Source: Meconema thalassinum (taxonomy: Eukaryota > Arthropoda > Insecta > Orthoptera > Tettigoniidae). Taken from it: a stretch of DNA of 64,000 bases. Of the stretch, positions 42,275 through 53,580 are shown piece by piece (within the stretch, counting starts at the first letter, position 1; every line of letters begins with the position of its first letter). The DNA lies in NCBI GenBank assembly GCA_946902985.2, contig OX336388.2, forward strand, positions 1,212,572,609 through 1,212,636,608, in the 5' to 3' direction. A model generated the notes under the pieces. It made no database searches and had not been told where the DNA came from. It saw nothing but the letters and a program-made list of their open reading frames with translations. A program made the position numbers and the translations under genes.

Positions 42275-42705
42275 TTATTTATTTATTTATCGTATGGCTT
42301 TTAGTGCCGGGAGTGTCCGAGATCATCTTCTGCTCGCCAGAGGCTGTAGCTGCTTCAATGCGGACACCTATGGGGTGAGCTACAAGTTCTGTTCAATTTT
42401 AAGTAGTTCCAGCTTTCGCTACCAGATGCCACTGACACCTAGTGCTGGACGTTGGAACATTGATAGAGCGTTACAACGAAATCTAAACCAGAAATTTAGC
42501 TTCACACAAGCTTAGTTAGTGGAAGGATCATTTACATGCCTTAAATCTATGACATGGGACCGCCGGCTTTGCTTCCCCTCCGAAGGAAGGCATATTGAAG
42601 GATTTTAACGTTTTAAAAAATCCGATGACTTCGGCCGGGTTTGAACCCGCGATCTTGGGCACTGCAGTTCAGCATGCCAACAACTACGCCACCGAAGTGA
42701 ACTAG
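42275..42705 (-). mobile_element. SINE, family SA, tail type 2 (minus strand)
   Basis: Head at 42705-42630 (GGCGTAGTTGTTGGCATGC and GCGGGTTCAAACCCGGCC), body to about 42400, and tail CTCCCGGCACTAAAAGCC ending in (AAAT)n at 42275. The same tail is at 5110-5218. Confidence 0.85.
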
Positions 42706-42707
42706 TC

Positions 42708-43105
42708 CGCTTTGTTACGCAGTGGCTGGCGTTCTTGTCTGTCACCGCGGAGGCCTGAGTTCGAATCTCGCCTTTGCCAAAAAATTTAATTCAGGTTTGA
42801 GGGCTGGAACGGGATACACTCAGCCTCGTGTGGCTAAATTGAGAAGAGGTGAGATCTATTCCTAACTCAACCATCTTGGGTGGTTTTCCGTGTCTTTCCA
42901 CTTCCACTCCTGGCAAATGTCAGATTGTATCTAACGTAAGGCCACGGTAACTTCCTATCGAAATCCTACATCAATTACAAATACACACACTGGTACAGAC
43001 ATCACAGTGACAGAGGTTAAGAGACAAATTCTACACACACCCAAGTACACGGGGAACCATGAACATGATGTCACAAATCCCAGAAAAGAATTAACAACAA
43101 CAAAA
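42708..43105 (+). mobile_element. SINE, family SB
   Basis: Head AGTGGCTGGCGTTCTTGTC and B-box GAGTTCGAATCTCGCC; body GGTTTGAGGGCTGGAACGGG; tail CACACCCAAGTACACGGGG to AATTAACAACAACAAAA. It lies head to head with the SA2 copy on its left. Confidence 0.84.
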
Positions 43106-43318
43106 TCATCAACATTAAGTGAAATCGGTTTTGCAATATACTCTGAACAGGCATCGTCTTAAAAATCGCAACCACACTGGTATTGAAGGTAGTCTACGAA
43201 TTTCGTCTGCTAGTACACAAAAGGTGCTGGAATTCTGTGTGCATGCAAATCACTGGGGTTGCGTGTAATTTTAATAGATATCGATCTATCGACTAAAATA
43301 TATTTCGTATTAAGTTTA

Positions 43319-43831
43319 CAGGCGGCTTCGGTGGCATAGTTGGTAGCATGCTGAGCGTCTATGCCCAAGGTCGCAGGTTCAAACCCGCCCGAAGTCGTCT
43401 TTTTTTTGTGTTTTTTTTTGCGTTAAACATCTCTCAGTATGCCTTCCTTTGGAGGGTAAGTAAACCCGGCGGTCCCATATCATAGATTTATGGAATGAAA
43501 AAGAACCTTCCACTAACTACACTTTTGTGAAGCGAAAATTTGTAGGTTAGGTTTGATTAATGCTCTTAAGTTCCAACGTTCGTCACTGGGCGCTGGTTCG
43601 ATGGCATCTAGAAGTTCACAGCTAGGTGTCGTGGATGGTAGCATTTGGTATCGAAAGTAGGAACTACTTGAAAATATCGTCTGAAGTCCTCACTTGAATT
43701 AAAAACAGATAACACACACTAAAACAGTCATCACAATTAACACCGGTTATCAGACAGATTCTACACACACCCAAAGTACACGGGCCTACATGACCGCGTT
43801 CTCACAGCCCCTAAACTAAGGAACCAATCAA
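43319..43831 (+). mobile_element. SINE, family SA, tail type 1 (full length)
   Basis: Head GGCTTCGGTGGCATAGTTGG with a good acceptor-stem match (GGCTTCG / CGAAGTC, one wobble), B box GCAGGTTCAAACCC, body and the complete tail (CACCGGTTATCAGACAGATT to CCCCTAAACTAAGGAACC). It is the best copy for defining the family. Confidence 0.9.
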
Positions 43832-44033
43832 CCTTTAAGTCTACACATACGTGTATAGTTCTAGTGGCAAGTTCTGACAACATCGCCGACTTCTAAAGAT
43901 ATACTGTTCATGCCCTTAACAAATTCCATGGACTAAGCTGGGATCAAACTGGTGATCTTAGGAACTTAGGGTGAAGATTGGATGTCTGACCTGACAAGAT
44001 GTTCATGTACATCGCATGTAACATTCAGAGTGA

Positions 44034-44267
44034 TAATAATAATAATAATGTTATTGGTTTTACGTCCCTTTTAACTACTCTGGCTTTTAGAGACGCCGGG
44101 GTGCCGGAATTTTGCGCCGAAGGGGATCTTTAACGTGCCAGTATATCTACTGACACGGCTCCCTCGCATTTGCGCACCCTCATATGCCAGCTGACTGCGC
44201 CAGGATACGAACCTGCAACCTTGAGCTCAGCAAGCGAGAACGTTACCGCTGAGCCAAGCAGCCAGTC
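44034..44267 (-). mobile_element. SINE, family SC (minus strand), 13-bp target duplication
   Basis: Complete SC, with head GGCTGCTTGGCTCAGCGGTA at 44265 and B box GGTTGCAGGTTCGTATCC near 44218, ending in (TTA)n at 44036-44051. The direct repeat ACATTCAGAGTGA flanks it at 44021-44033 and 44268-44280. GGCTCAGCGGTAACG shows the A box is intact. Confidence 0.92.
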
Positions 44268-44280
44268 ACATTCAGAGTGA

Positions 44281-44849
44281 AGGCTACTCTTTAATGTGGG
44301 CTGAACTACAGCAGATATTGTTCCCTTGAGACTCACTTTTAATTTCACCAGAGTGTACAAGGCGTGGGCCATTGCACTTAACTTGGATTTCAACGTGGAT
44401 GCCACGACAATAACTCTCCCTCAATAAGTCAGTGCGCTAACAGGACCAAATGACAGGAGCGCTAAAATATTAAAGATGTGCTGATTCATCCGCTGTTTCC
44501 TTGTAATAAATAGGGGTGGCTGCCGTAATTGTACGGTAGTCACAATGCCTATTAGGTTAAATGGTGCGCCACTCTTTTAGCGATTTGAACACAAGACGCA
44601 GTGGAGTAGAAGTGTGGAGGGAGTGGGGAACTTATTAGTCGTGCGTAAGGCGAGCTAATGGAGCTGATGTAATGCTGATAACGACAAGTCCAATTACTGT
44701 GGGAAGACCAAGATGGCACCTCCTCCACATTTACTGCCTAGTATTCGCACTTTTGATCCCCACGCCTGAGATCCAGCGAGAGAAAAGGACATCGTTATTA
44801 CTAAGGACACTGGACTGCTCCATTAAAAGAGATTCAAACATTGGCTCTA
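44281..44849. other. no feature recognised
   Basis: Unassigned sequence upstream of repeat G. A TGCCTATTAGGTTAAATGG stretch is not repeated in the window. Confidence 0.4.
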
Positions 44850-45040
44850 CCCAGGAGCTCACAACTACTGGGACGTGTCTCGGCAATCATGGGACCCTAG
44901 CTGAGTCTGGCATTACTCCAGTTGCTTGTCTCGGGCTCCTCACTTTCAACTCTTTTGCTCAACTCTTGTTCTCTTCCGACCCTGACGTTATTGAGGTATC
45001 CGAGGCAGGGGCGTCTTTCATTTCCTTGCCTTAATTGGCT
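44850..45040 (+). repeat. interspersed repeat family G (second copy)
   Basis: CGGCAATCATGGGACCC, TGCTCAACTCTTGTTCTCTTCC-like and GAGGCAGGGGCGTCTTTC blocks match 22195-22380 in order. Confidence 0.65.
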
Positions 45041-45079
45041 TTTGTCTTTCCTTTCCACATATACTGTTCGTTTAAGCCT

Positions 45080-45205
45080 AGGGCTATACAGTATTTATTA
45101 CCATAGGAAAACGAAATTTAATGTTTTTCAATTGGTCAGCACGATTGTACCAAATTGTAATGGGCAGTTCTCTAATCCTGAAACAAATTAACTTGAGATT
45201 AATAA
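45080..45205 (-). repeat. interspersed repeat family H (minus strand)
   Basis: The minus strand reads TTTCAGGATTAGAGAACTGC, CCATTACAATTTGGTACAA and TCGTGCTGACCAATTGAAAA, as in the copies at 12380 and 51700. The hammerhead-like motif lies 14 bases upstream on the same strand. Confidence 0.72.
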
Positions 45206-45218
45206 ATAGGCTACACAT

Positions 45219-45255
45219 GGATGACCAGTTTCGATTGTCAAGCGACCATCAGATG
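45219..45255 (-). ncRNA. hammerhead-like motif (degraded), minus strand
   Basis: Reading minus: GCAT, CTGATG, GTCGCTTGACAATC, GAAA, CTGGTC, ATCC. It aligns with the better motif at 11656-11696, but three bases are lost in CTGATGATGATC, which damages the core, and stem I has one mismatch (GCAT/ATCC). The shared flanking block CTTAATAGCCTAAGTGTAAA shows common origin. Confidence 0.5.
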
Positions 45256-45310
45256 CTTTACACTTAGGCTATTAAGTCTATGTTTATAAGCATGAGTTAT
45301 GATTAGGGAG

Positions 45311-45764
45311 CAGATTCTTAGGTTTTCACCTATTTTTTTCTTTACTCCCAATTACAAACATACTTTAATACTTTTCCAAATCCCACTCAAGAATTCTGCA
45401 GTGCCTAAAACACCTAAATGATATGCGAGTACCCAAAAATACTCATTGCAGATTGGTTCTATTTATTGTAGTATATTTGAATTTATAGTCCATAATTTGT
45501 AAAAGTAAACCACAAGACAGTTCTTATTTCTAGCTCTAGTTGTTTGAGAAAAATTCTACCTGCCAGAAAATTCAAATACTTAGAGCACATTTCAGCTTAG
45601 GCTATTGCTTATTGTTTGCTTATTAACTTTCAGGAAATGAATTTGCCCAAAGGACCCATAACGTCGGGGTCATCGACCTGAAATTTTATAAACTAATAAT
45701 CTGATATCGGCGTGCGAGGTATCAAGTTGCTCGGGGTCACGTCCCCCTTTTGAATTTATCCTAG
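45311..45764. other. unassigned, between two inverted copies of family H
   Basis: AT-rich. It may be the inside of the element whose ends are the H copies at 45080 (minus) and 45765 (plus). Confidence 0.4.
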
Positions 45765-45920
45765 TGTATTTATTAATCTCGTGAGATTTTTTCAGGAGTA
45801 GGGAATAACCCAGCTCTTTTGGGTACATTCGTGTTGACCGACTGAAAAGCACCAAACTTTTGTTGACTAAGGCAACACTGAATAATGGCTTCAAACCCCA
45901 CAACCATAATAATAATTAGG
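45765..45920 (+). repeat. interspersed repeat family H (plus strand)
   Basis: TTTCAGGAGTAGGGAATAAC, TTGGGTACATTCGTGTTGAC, AAGGCAACACTGAATAATGG and CCACAACCATAATAATAA. In inverted orientation to the copy at 45080-45205. Confidence 0.72.
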
Positions 45921-46064
45921 CATTCCTTTTAAGCTTTGCGCCAGTTTGTCAAATTTTGCTACACTTTAAACATAGAAACCAATTTCAATATATATTCTAC
46001 CAATTAAAAACCTAAGGATAACCTATTTTATGTTCTAACTTGGCAACGCATATACTGTAGGCTA

Positions 46065-46945
46065 CAGAATGTTCAATCTTTACATTGAACAAGCAATGAA
46101 GGAAATTGGAAAAAATTAAAGTGGGAGTGAAGATTCAAGGAGAAATAATTTCAACTCTGAGATCTGCCGGTGACATCGTCATCTTGGCCAACACGCCTGA
46201 GGATTTGAATGAGTTTTTGAATAATATGGACTCCGTCTTGAGGAAACAATTCATGATGAAAATTAATAAATGTAAAACAAAAATATTGGAATGCAGCCGA
46301 AATAAATCAGAAACCTCTATGAACATCAAATTGGCAGGTGAAAAGCTAAAGGAAGTAGGAGAATTCTGTTACTTAGGAAGCAAAATAACCAGTGATGGAC
46401 GAAGCAAAGAGGATATAAAAAGTAGGTTGGCTCAGGCAAGGAAAGCATTTCTACGGAAAAGGAATCTGTTGACATCGAATATAGATTTAGGTATTAGGAA
46501 GTCATTTTTGAAGGCCTTTGTCTGGAGCGTGGCACTCTATGGAAGTGAAAATTGGACTATTGGTGCAGTAGAAAAGAGGAGAATTGAAGCGTTTGAAATG
46601 TGGTGTTACAGGAGAATGATGAAAATCAGATGGGTAGATAGAGTTACAAACGAAGAGGTATTGAGACTAGTGGGAGAGGAGAGATGTTTCTGGCAACTGC
46701 TAATGCAGAGAAGAGATAGGTTTGTAGGACACATACTAAGACACCCAGGAATAACAAGCTTAGTTAAGGAAGGAAGGCTTGAGGACAAGAACTGTAGGGG
46801 TAGACCTAGGTTAGAATATGTTAAACAGATTGCCTCGGATGTAGGGTGTGGTAGCTATGTAGAGATGAAACGATTAGCTCACAACAAGGAGGCATGGATA
46901 GCTGCATCAAACCAGTCAAAAGACTGAAGACTCAAACACACACAA
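46065..46945 (+). pseudogene. RTE-like LINE ORF2 3' half, catalytic site lost (family L2)
   Basis: A 273-aa frame (46106-46927) encodes the end of reverse transcriptase and its C-terminal extension. The RT box that should read FADD is SAGD (46163-46174), so one catalytic aspartate is gone. Further on are FCYLGSKIT, DIKSRLAQARKAF, ALYGSENWT, EMWCYRRMMKI, WVDRVTNEEVL, RDRFVGHILRH and RGRPRLEYVKQI, a typical order for this LINE type. Upstream, RMFNLYIEQAMKEIG is encoded in another frame from about 46068, so a frameshift near 46110 separates it and the ATG at 46106 is not the real start. The element is 5' truncated. A related tail is at 61747-61907 (minus). Confidence 0.88.
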
Positions 46946-47134
46946 AATGTTAAATTGCTCGACAAACACAGGCAGTTAGGAATGCGGAGATGGCCAAGGT
47001 GGTTAAGAGATAACATAACGAGACGAGAAAGGAAATACCTTTCAGTGCAGTGCAGGGAGTGGGAGACGACAGCTGCACGAAAGCGGATCACACGTCACTC
47101 AAACAGCTAAGTGCTCAATCCACAATAACATGGC

Positions 47135-47255
47135 CATTTCAGAGGGAGCCGTGCCAGTAGATTCACTGGCACGTTAAAATTTCTGGCTCCTCCACGTCTC
47201 TAAGATCCTCAGTAGTGATACGAGACGTAAAACCAATTACATTATTATGATTGTT
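47135..47255 (+). repeat. SC SINE fragment (3' half)
   Basis: GAGGGAGCCGTGCCAGTAGA, TTCACTGGCACGTTAAAAT and the end GAGACGTAAAACCAATTACA with (ATT)n at 47247-47283. The B box and head are absent. Confidence 0.72.
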
Positions 47256-47485
47256 ATTATTATTATTATTATTATTTTTATTACAGGGCGCCAGGAAATG
47301 TTCCCCGCAGTGGCTACTTGCAGCTGTGAGAGGTTGCGTCATCAGTTTAGTTGGCAGCAAAGTGTCCTTGATAGGGTGAAGGCCACATGTGTGGGCTGTC
47401 GAATTAGTCAGTGCGATAGTTAGATTAGATTATTGGAAGAGTGCAACAGTATGTTATGAATGGCTGTGGTAAGTATAAAGTTTAC

Positions 47486-47553
47486 TGTTTGTTTGTTTGT
47501 TTGTTTTTGTTTGTTTGTTTGTTTGTTTGATTGTTTGTTTGTTTGTTTGTTTT
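47486..47553 (+). repeat. (GTTT)n microsatellite
   Basis: About 16 GTTT units with two interruptions, before an SD SINE. Confidence 0.9.
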
Positions 47554-47563
47554 GATACAAGCT

Positions 47564-47932
47564 CTACCTGCAGCGGTAGCTACGCTCACTACCACGCAGC
47601 CCTAGGCCATGGGGTCAAGCTCTCTGTGGACTAGGTAGACGTGGGTTTGAGCCCCACCTTCGGCCGTCCTTGACATGGTTTTCAGTGGTTTTCCATTTTC
47701 AACTCCAGGCAAATGCTCGGATGGTACCCTCTGACAATCCACGGCCACTTCCTTCCACATTCCTGCCAGTTTCATCCACCAACTTTCATTTCATCTTCCA
47801 TTAACGCCTCTCATGAGTTTGGCATCAGGAATGGCATCCGGCCGTAAAAACCATCCGCCACAAAGACTGTCACCGCATCTCATCCCCGACCCCATTGGAA
47901 AACGAGAATAATAAGAGGTAGACATACATACT
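47564..47932 (+). mobile_element. SINE, family SD (second copy)
   Basis: Head GCAGCGGTAGCTACGCTCAC, B box GACGTGGGTTTGAGCCCC, TTTCATCTTCCATTAACGCC, GGCATCCGGCCGTAAAAACC and end ATAATAAGAGGTAGACATAC. It aligns over its whole length with 16526-16882. Confidence 0.84.
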
Positions 47933-48511
47933 TATAATTAGTCTCTAGACTAAGACATGGTTGATAAAAACACATTTTGCTCTAGGGTGCGGTAGCGAGG
48001 CATATCTCACAGCAAGGTGACAAGTCCAACATAGACTTGTGTTAGAGGTTGCTTGCCTGTTCGCTAGAAACCACTGCGCTCCTGGGGCAAGCTTTTAGCA
48101 CGGATAAGCCACCAAGGACCTTGAAATATCTCCTTTGGCCTTTTCAACTGTGAGGAAATGTCCAAGTATCCCCGTGATGACTGTTACTTGAAGTATATTG
48201 CTCATTGTTCTGTGTTTCGCAGTGACTGGGGTAGCGAGACCTGCGGGCGTCCTCAGCGATACCAAGGGCTCTCCCCTGAAATAACACAGTCTGCTTGCAG
48301 AGAACACATCTTAACGCCCGCCGTCCCGGCTACTAGGCTATATTAATGCAATGTAGCTGCAGCATTGAGTTCCCATGTTAGCTCCCAAATTAAACTCTCT
48401 TCTCTTCTCCTCTCCTAAGACACACTGAGGGTAACTATGGCAACCATATTGTCCGAACACGTCACAGCCTCATTCTTTCTGGGTCAAGACGAGGGGAGGG
48501 GGGTGATACAG
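47933..48511. other. no feature recognised
   Basis: Unassigned sequence between an SD SINE and the long foldback. Confidence 0.4.
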
Positions 48512-49523
48512 AATATTCGGTCGAACATCAATTCCGCTCGATTTTCCTTAATTCCACTCGGTCCTCCAAGGGACCCAAAAATAAGTTCCTCAACTCCGCT
48601 CAGGCTTTGACAAGGGGTCGGCAAAGGGGTTATCCCCATTGACGTAAACAAATGCCATAACCCTCCTGCTCGCATACCAAGGGCCGGGTCAAACACCTTC
48701 TGCAGCGCATGAGAGTTTCATCTAATGTGTTTTGTATAGTTTGAAATGAAGTAAAGATTTATGTGATTTTAAGATGCTGATTTTCCTTATTATATTAAAT
48801 TTCCTGTCCATATTTGTATTTAACAACAGTGAATAATATCTAGCTCTTTATGTATTATGTTTATATCTGATTTAACGAAAGAGCGGACTTTACTTCAGAG
48901 CGCTTGACCGATGACGTGGTGGTGTTCGCAAGACATTGTTGTGCCATTGGTCAACCGCTCTGATGCCAAGTCCGCTAATTCGTTAAATCAGGTATAAAGT
49001 GTTTGGTGCATTATAACTTATATGGCAGAAAATGCAAGTGTTTTAAAAATAATCATAATATTCTTTAAGTCTGCCAAGTTTTCTATTTTTTTCTACAAAT
49101 TGTATAGGCCTACATTGTTTTTAACATGTGCATAATTAAATGTTTGTATGTTTTAGCACCTCGTCAGACATTATTAAATTAAATTTAGATAATAATAGGT
49201 GTATAATTTGTACCTAAAAATACTTTTGATATCAGCAGCGGATGCTGAAAATACTGTTTTCCAGCCTAGAGCGGAAAAATCAGCTGCATTCAAGAATTCG
49301 CTCATGCGCTGCATAAGGTGTTTGGCACGGCCCTTGGTATGCGAGCAGGAGGGTTATGACATTTGTTTACGTCTTTGGGGATAACCCCTTTGCCGATCCC
49401 TTGTCAAAACCTGAGCGGAGTTGAACTTTTTTGTTGCGTCCCTTGGAGGACCGAGTGGAATTGAGGTAACCCTGGCTACCTGACTGGAATTCCCGATCGG
49501 AATTGATGCCCGCCCGAATGTTC
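48512..49523. mobile_element. foldback element with ~215-bp inverted arms
   Basis: The left arm 48512-48722 matches the reverse complement of the right arm about 49299-49523. Paired blocks include GGTCCTCCAAGGGAC, GGCAAAGGGGTTATCCCC, CATAACCCTCCTGCTCGC and GCAGCGCATGAG. Arms are clearly similar but have several mismatches and small indels. No transposase was found in the ~575-bp centre, which contains a second palindrome (48867-48991). Class unknown; a non-autonomous DNA transposon is likely. Confidence 0.75.
48867..48991. repeat. 125-bp palindrome (hairpin MITE) inside the foldback
   Basis: CTGATTTAACGAA at 48867 is inverted at 48979-48991, and AGCGGACTT, CAGAGCG and TTGACC blocks pair too (arms about 48 bp). 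Its centre (about 48929) does not coincide with the centre of the surrounding foldback (about 49018), so it appears to be a separate insertion. Confidence 0.75.
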
Positions 49524-49624
49524 AAGCAAATACTTAAACAATCCCGATCACACTGGCTGAAAATCTGCGACCAGCGCACTAACGTTTGAATATATAAGAA
49601 GCAAGCTACCTTGATGGATGGGTT

Positions 49625-49672
49625 TTGGTTGGTTCCTCAATTTAGGGGCTGCGACAACGCGGTCATGTTGCC
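49625..49672 (-). repeat. SINE tail fragment (SA1 tail, minus strand)
   Basis: GGTTGGTTCCTCAATTTAGG, GGCTGCGACAACGCGGTCAT is the reverse of the SA1 end at 12970-13011. The rest of the SINE is missing. Confidence 0.7.
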
Positions 49673-49799
49673 CCGTAATGGGTTTTAAATTACGGGAAAA
49701 TGAAATATTATTTATTTTATTTTGTTTTATTTTATAATTTTATGTTATTAAAATGCAGCCAATGGCCATGTATTCTTCTTTTCAGGATGGGTCAGGTAA

Positions 49800-49975
49800 G
49801 GGATTATAAAATGAAATCGGCCGTGGACCTATTAAAACGAACCGTCCCGGCATTTGCCTGGTGGTGAAAATGGGAAACCACGAAAATCATTTTCAGGACA
49901 ACCGAGGTGGGATTCGAAACCACGCTCTCCCGATGCCAGCGAGACACGAGGTAGTGCGTTAGCGTTAGTTACAGA
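49800..49975 (-). mobile_element. SINE, family SE (minus strand)
   Basis: Minus strand: GCGTGGTTTCGAATCCCACC (B box), GAAAATGATTTTCGTGGTTT, CAGGCAAATGCCGGGACGG. Order and spacing as at 14328-14510. Confidence 0.65.
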
Positions 49976-50091
49976 GCTGGTATAATATGTGCGATCTCAC
50001 GATACAGCAATTATAAATGGCAGTAGTGCGAATGATCAGAAGATCCAAATTGAAGCTGATGAATGTTTCTTGATAGTTTGCTTGTTTGTTT

Positions 50092-50132
50092 GGCTCCTTA
50101 AAACAACAATTATCATCATCATCATCATCATG
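50092..50132 (+). repeat. retroelement 3'-tail motif with (ATC)n
   Basis: GGCTCCTTAAAACAACAATT then seven ATC units, the same block as at 24765-24793. Confidence 0.6.
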
Positions 50133-50139
50133 TTTATCC

Positions 50140-50600
50140 CGAATGTTCATATAGCCTACTATTCATCCGACTGCGATGAAACTTTGCGGAGTTGTTTTGT
50201 GCACTCTCCTGTAAAATGTTCTGAATGAGTAAATCCATTTTACAATGGATGGTGCACGGGTAAATTCAACAAATGAGTGTTAGCGCACGAATCGTTTCAA
50301 CAAAATCCCATATGCGTTCATATAACATGAATCCGATTGCGATGAAACTTTGGTTATTCGTTGTGCACTCACCCGTAAAGGTTTCTGAATTAGTAAATCC
50401 ATTTTAAAATAGATAACTTTTGAGCCGTTTCAACAAATGAGTGTTGATGCGCGAATCGTTTCAAGAAATGAACTTATGTAAGTTGTTGCTCTCTTGCCCG
50501 TGAAGTTTTCTGAATTAGTAAATCTATTTTACAATAGATGGCACGCGAGTCATTTCAACAAATGAGTGTATTTCATACAGTTTAGCGGCAGTTTACGTGT
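50140..50600 (-). repeat. about 2.5 units of the 164-bp repeat (inverse orientation)
   Basis: CATCCGACTGCGATGAAAC, AATCCATTTTACAATGGATG, CAACAAATGAGTG and GAATCGTTTC blocks recur at ~160-bp spacing and match, in reverse complement, the array at 58400-60790. The unit therefore occurs outside its main element. Confidence 0.78.
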
Positions 50601-51659
50601 TTTCGTTATTTGAGCGCTAACGTTTGACAGAATTGAATAAAATCAAATACATACAGGGACATTACAGTTCGTGTGTGACAAAATTTGCTTAGTTTCTTTA
50701 TGCCTCTAGGACATTAGTTAATTTACACACAGCTATCATTGTTTACTCTCATTTCGTATTTCACAACAGTTTCTTTCTCTGGTTGGCATTTCAACGCTGG
50801 TCGGATACTGTTCGTAGCATTAGGGTGAACTTTGCTAATTCCGCTGGAACATAAAAATATATATTATTTACAGATATCCCCAGCGCAAGAGACGAGTTCA
50901 TCGCACCAGTTGCGTTAAGTCAATTGTTTAATTTCTCTTGGCTATGAATTTCGAAACTACAAATGCTACCAGCGAGCGGTAAAATCGTGAAAACGTGTGT
51001 CGTTTGTTTGTGAAATATTTATAAAATCTAATGTACCACTGTATTTCGGTGATGCCGTAGTAGTAGTAGTAGTAGTAATGTAGCGTATTATTAGACATCA
51101 TATTGCGAATTTAGACAAGGTACCACGGATTTAGCACTAGTACCACTAGTATCAACCTAACATCCCTAAAAAGTTACTAAAATAAATTGTCTTCGAAAGT
51201 GTTATTTTAAGTATTAGTTGATTTAGACAACTCAAGTCAGATAACATTTTAAGAACTGAATTTACATCACAAATCAAAAGTAGTAATTTAATCTCTATGT
51301 AAATGTTTTGGAAGCCTTTCCCTTAATTTATCATGTTTACGATCAATCTCTTAATAATGCGGATTTAACTGAGTCTCCCGCATTATAATTAACAACTATG
51401 TCGATAAGGAGCCGTATGCTCATTAAAACGAGGCGTTATTTAAGTACAGAAAAGTTGAAGTTTTACTTTATCCACAGGGCCTCGTTTTAACGTGGAATCC
51501 AAATCACCAGACGTAACATTTCTCCTCGAAATTCACATCTCCATTAACCAGGAATCAAACCCTATCAGCCATGTTGAGAGGTAACTTGAACACTGCGCCT
51601 ACTAGCCCATATACATTGTTCAGTCAACACCTTCTTTACACCTTCTTTACTACTAAAAA
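50601..51659. other. no gene recognised; (TAG)n at 51057-51077
   Basis: AT-rich unassigned sequence with one short trinucleotide run (about seven TAG units). Confidence 0.45.
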
Positions 51660-51805
51660 TATACATGAGATTAATTCATGTAAATTATTTTCAGAATTAG
51701 GGAATGACCCATAACAATTGGGTACAATCGTGTTGACCAACTGAAAAACATCAAACTTCGTTTACTAAGGCAACACTGAAAAGCGGCTTTAAACACCATA
51801 CAGTA
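51660..51805 (+). repeat. interspersed repeat family H
   Basis: TTTTCAGAATTAGGGAATGA, CATAACAATTGGGTACAATC, GTGTTGACCAACTGAAAAAC, AAGGCAACACTGAAAAGCGG. It is the cleanest copy of the family here; no hammerhead motif was seen directly upstream. Confidence 0.74.
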
Positions 51806-52789
51806 TTGTCATTCATATCGCGCGCGTACTACTGGTCAAAACTTTATCGAAGGTGTCTTAACAATTGAACATTTTGATTATTATTTACGTTCAAGTAAAA
51901 TAACCTTCAATTTCATGAGGTACTTCATATAAGAAGGAGTCTATGTACGGGTTGCTGTATGAGCTAGCTGCAAGCTGGTGGCTGTTTAGGTTGCTTCGTG
52001 CTCGATAGTGTGTCCTAAAAACAGTACTCTTCATTTGGTTATTCCCATATTTTTGACATTTTTTTTACAAGAAATCGTCTAAAATAAACGTTTCCATTAT
52101 ACACTCGCTTAGCCGTAGCCAGGTATCATCGAGTCATTGTTCCAAGACTTTGGTACCCTCTTTGATACCGCATTAGCAGCACATTTTCCATTATCCTGTT
52201 TCAACCCTGCAAGTATTCTGTTTATTATCAGACTTTTAATCCTCTTAGTACGTTTTCAATTTTTTACGAGGGTCGTAAATGAGAACTTCCTCATTGCAGG
52301 TGGTTTGCCAGAATATACCAGTGGCATAGTCTGCAAGCATCGACGTAGTTACAAGGTGTTTATATGGATCAAGCACCTGCATCCTTAACCTCCGTACACT
52401 TTAGTAAGCGATCTCGTTGCAGGTTTTGTAGCTCTGCGTAGTCGCCAGAATATTTCCCTATATTCTTAATTAATTTATTTATAGCTCCTCCTAAAATATA
52501 ATGTTTGCCATTTTGCTTAATAATCCACCTCGCTAATACAAAACATCACGTTTTAGAATATTTTATATTTATAGTAGCCTGCCATCTATCTGTGTCTATA
52601 ATTTGTCTTTTTTCACCCCGATAAATTTTTTCATTGTGATTTATTATTGACAGTTCACTTGGGAAAATATCTCTTCCGTAACAATCATGGGCACCTTGTA
52701 ACCCACCCGTCCATCTACAAGAGAATTAATCTTGCAAACATTAACAGGCACCAATTCAAATGGTAAATTCTGAGGTGAAACTCTTTAAA
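51806..52789. other. no feature recognised
   Basis: About 1 kb of AT-rich sequence without repeats or domains I can name. Confidence 0.4.
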
Positions 52790-53580
52790 CCTTCGATATT
52801 AAAACTGGAACAAGACAAGGAGTTGGACTGTCCCACTGATTATTTAGTCTTGTTGTAGAAAACATGATTAGGATCTGGGAAAAGGAGGTTGAGGGGAAAA
52901 CCATTGGCAGACTACGTGAAACATAATCCATTTACAATGATTGGCCTTCGCAGATGAACTGGCAATTTTGTCCAGTAGGCAGAAAGCGATTGAATGCATT
53001 GGAAAACTCAATGAAATTTCAACCTAAACCGCAGTCGAAATCTCATACGATTGAAGGATCTCGTCGGCAAATGGTTTGGTATCCAAGGTCGGTTAAGTAA
53101 CTCAAGTGTCACAATTAAAATACTTAGGAGAAATTATCCAACCCTCAGGTCTGAATCGTGAAGCAAACAAAGAGGGGGAGACTATGAAATCGCATTGAAT
53201 GGATATACCTAAGTAATAAGAAATCGATAAGTTATCTCCTAAGGCAAATTTAACACGATAATTAAACCCATATGCTCTAAGCAAGACGAAGACATTTTGA
53301 GGACAATTTTTGGCTCAGTTTGTACTGGGGGAATTTGGATGAAACGGAATTCTCAGAACCTTCATCAGCATTCGGAGAAAATCTCGGACACATTCTGCTA
53401 AATATCTGTGAAATTGTATGGGAATATGCTCAGAATGATCGATCGCGAGCTGACTAAAGGAATTCTGAACCTTACTCTCTCAATGACAGCTATGAACAAC
53501 TGACTGCTTGAAGTTGAAAATGCTCTTCATGAAACAGACATATCAAGTGATACGGTACTAGAGAGATCTATTAAACTTTA
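52790..53580 (+). pseudogene. LINE ORF2 remnant with RT and tail, family L3
   Basis: Shifting between frames, the plus strand encodes IKTGTRQGVGLSH (RT block with QG), LVVENMIRIWEKEVEG, an AFADELAILS block (about 52945; the second catalytic Asp is Glu), QLKYLGEIIQPSGL and, further on, SEKISDT, a KLYGNMLRMIDRELTKGILN block and ALHETDISSDT. The last part aligns with L3 fragments at 26884-27261. Many stops and frameshifts show it is long dead. It links the L3 tail to a reverse transcriptase and so identifies the L3 pieces as LINE-derived. Confidence 0.75.

Noticed and set aside
44672..45034. 120-aa frame as a gene
   Set aside because: It overlaps repeat family G and has no protein motif.
46106..46108. 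ATG at 46106 as the true start of the RTE-like protein
   Set aside because: Homologous sequence continues upstream in another frame, so this is an internal Met after a frameshift.
46983..47010. tRNA-Ser-like A box (ATGGCCAAGGTGGTTAAG)
   Set aside because: No matching B box or cloverleaf at the expected distance.
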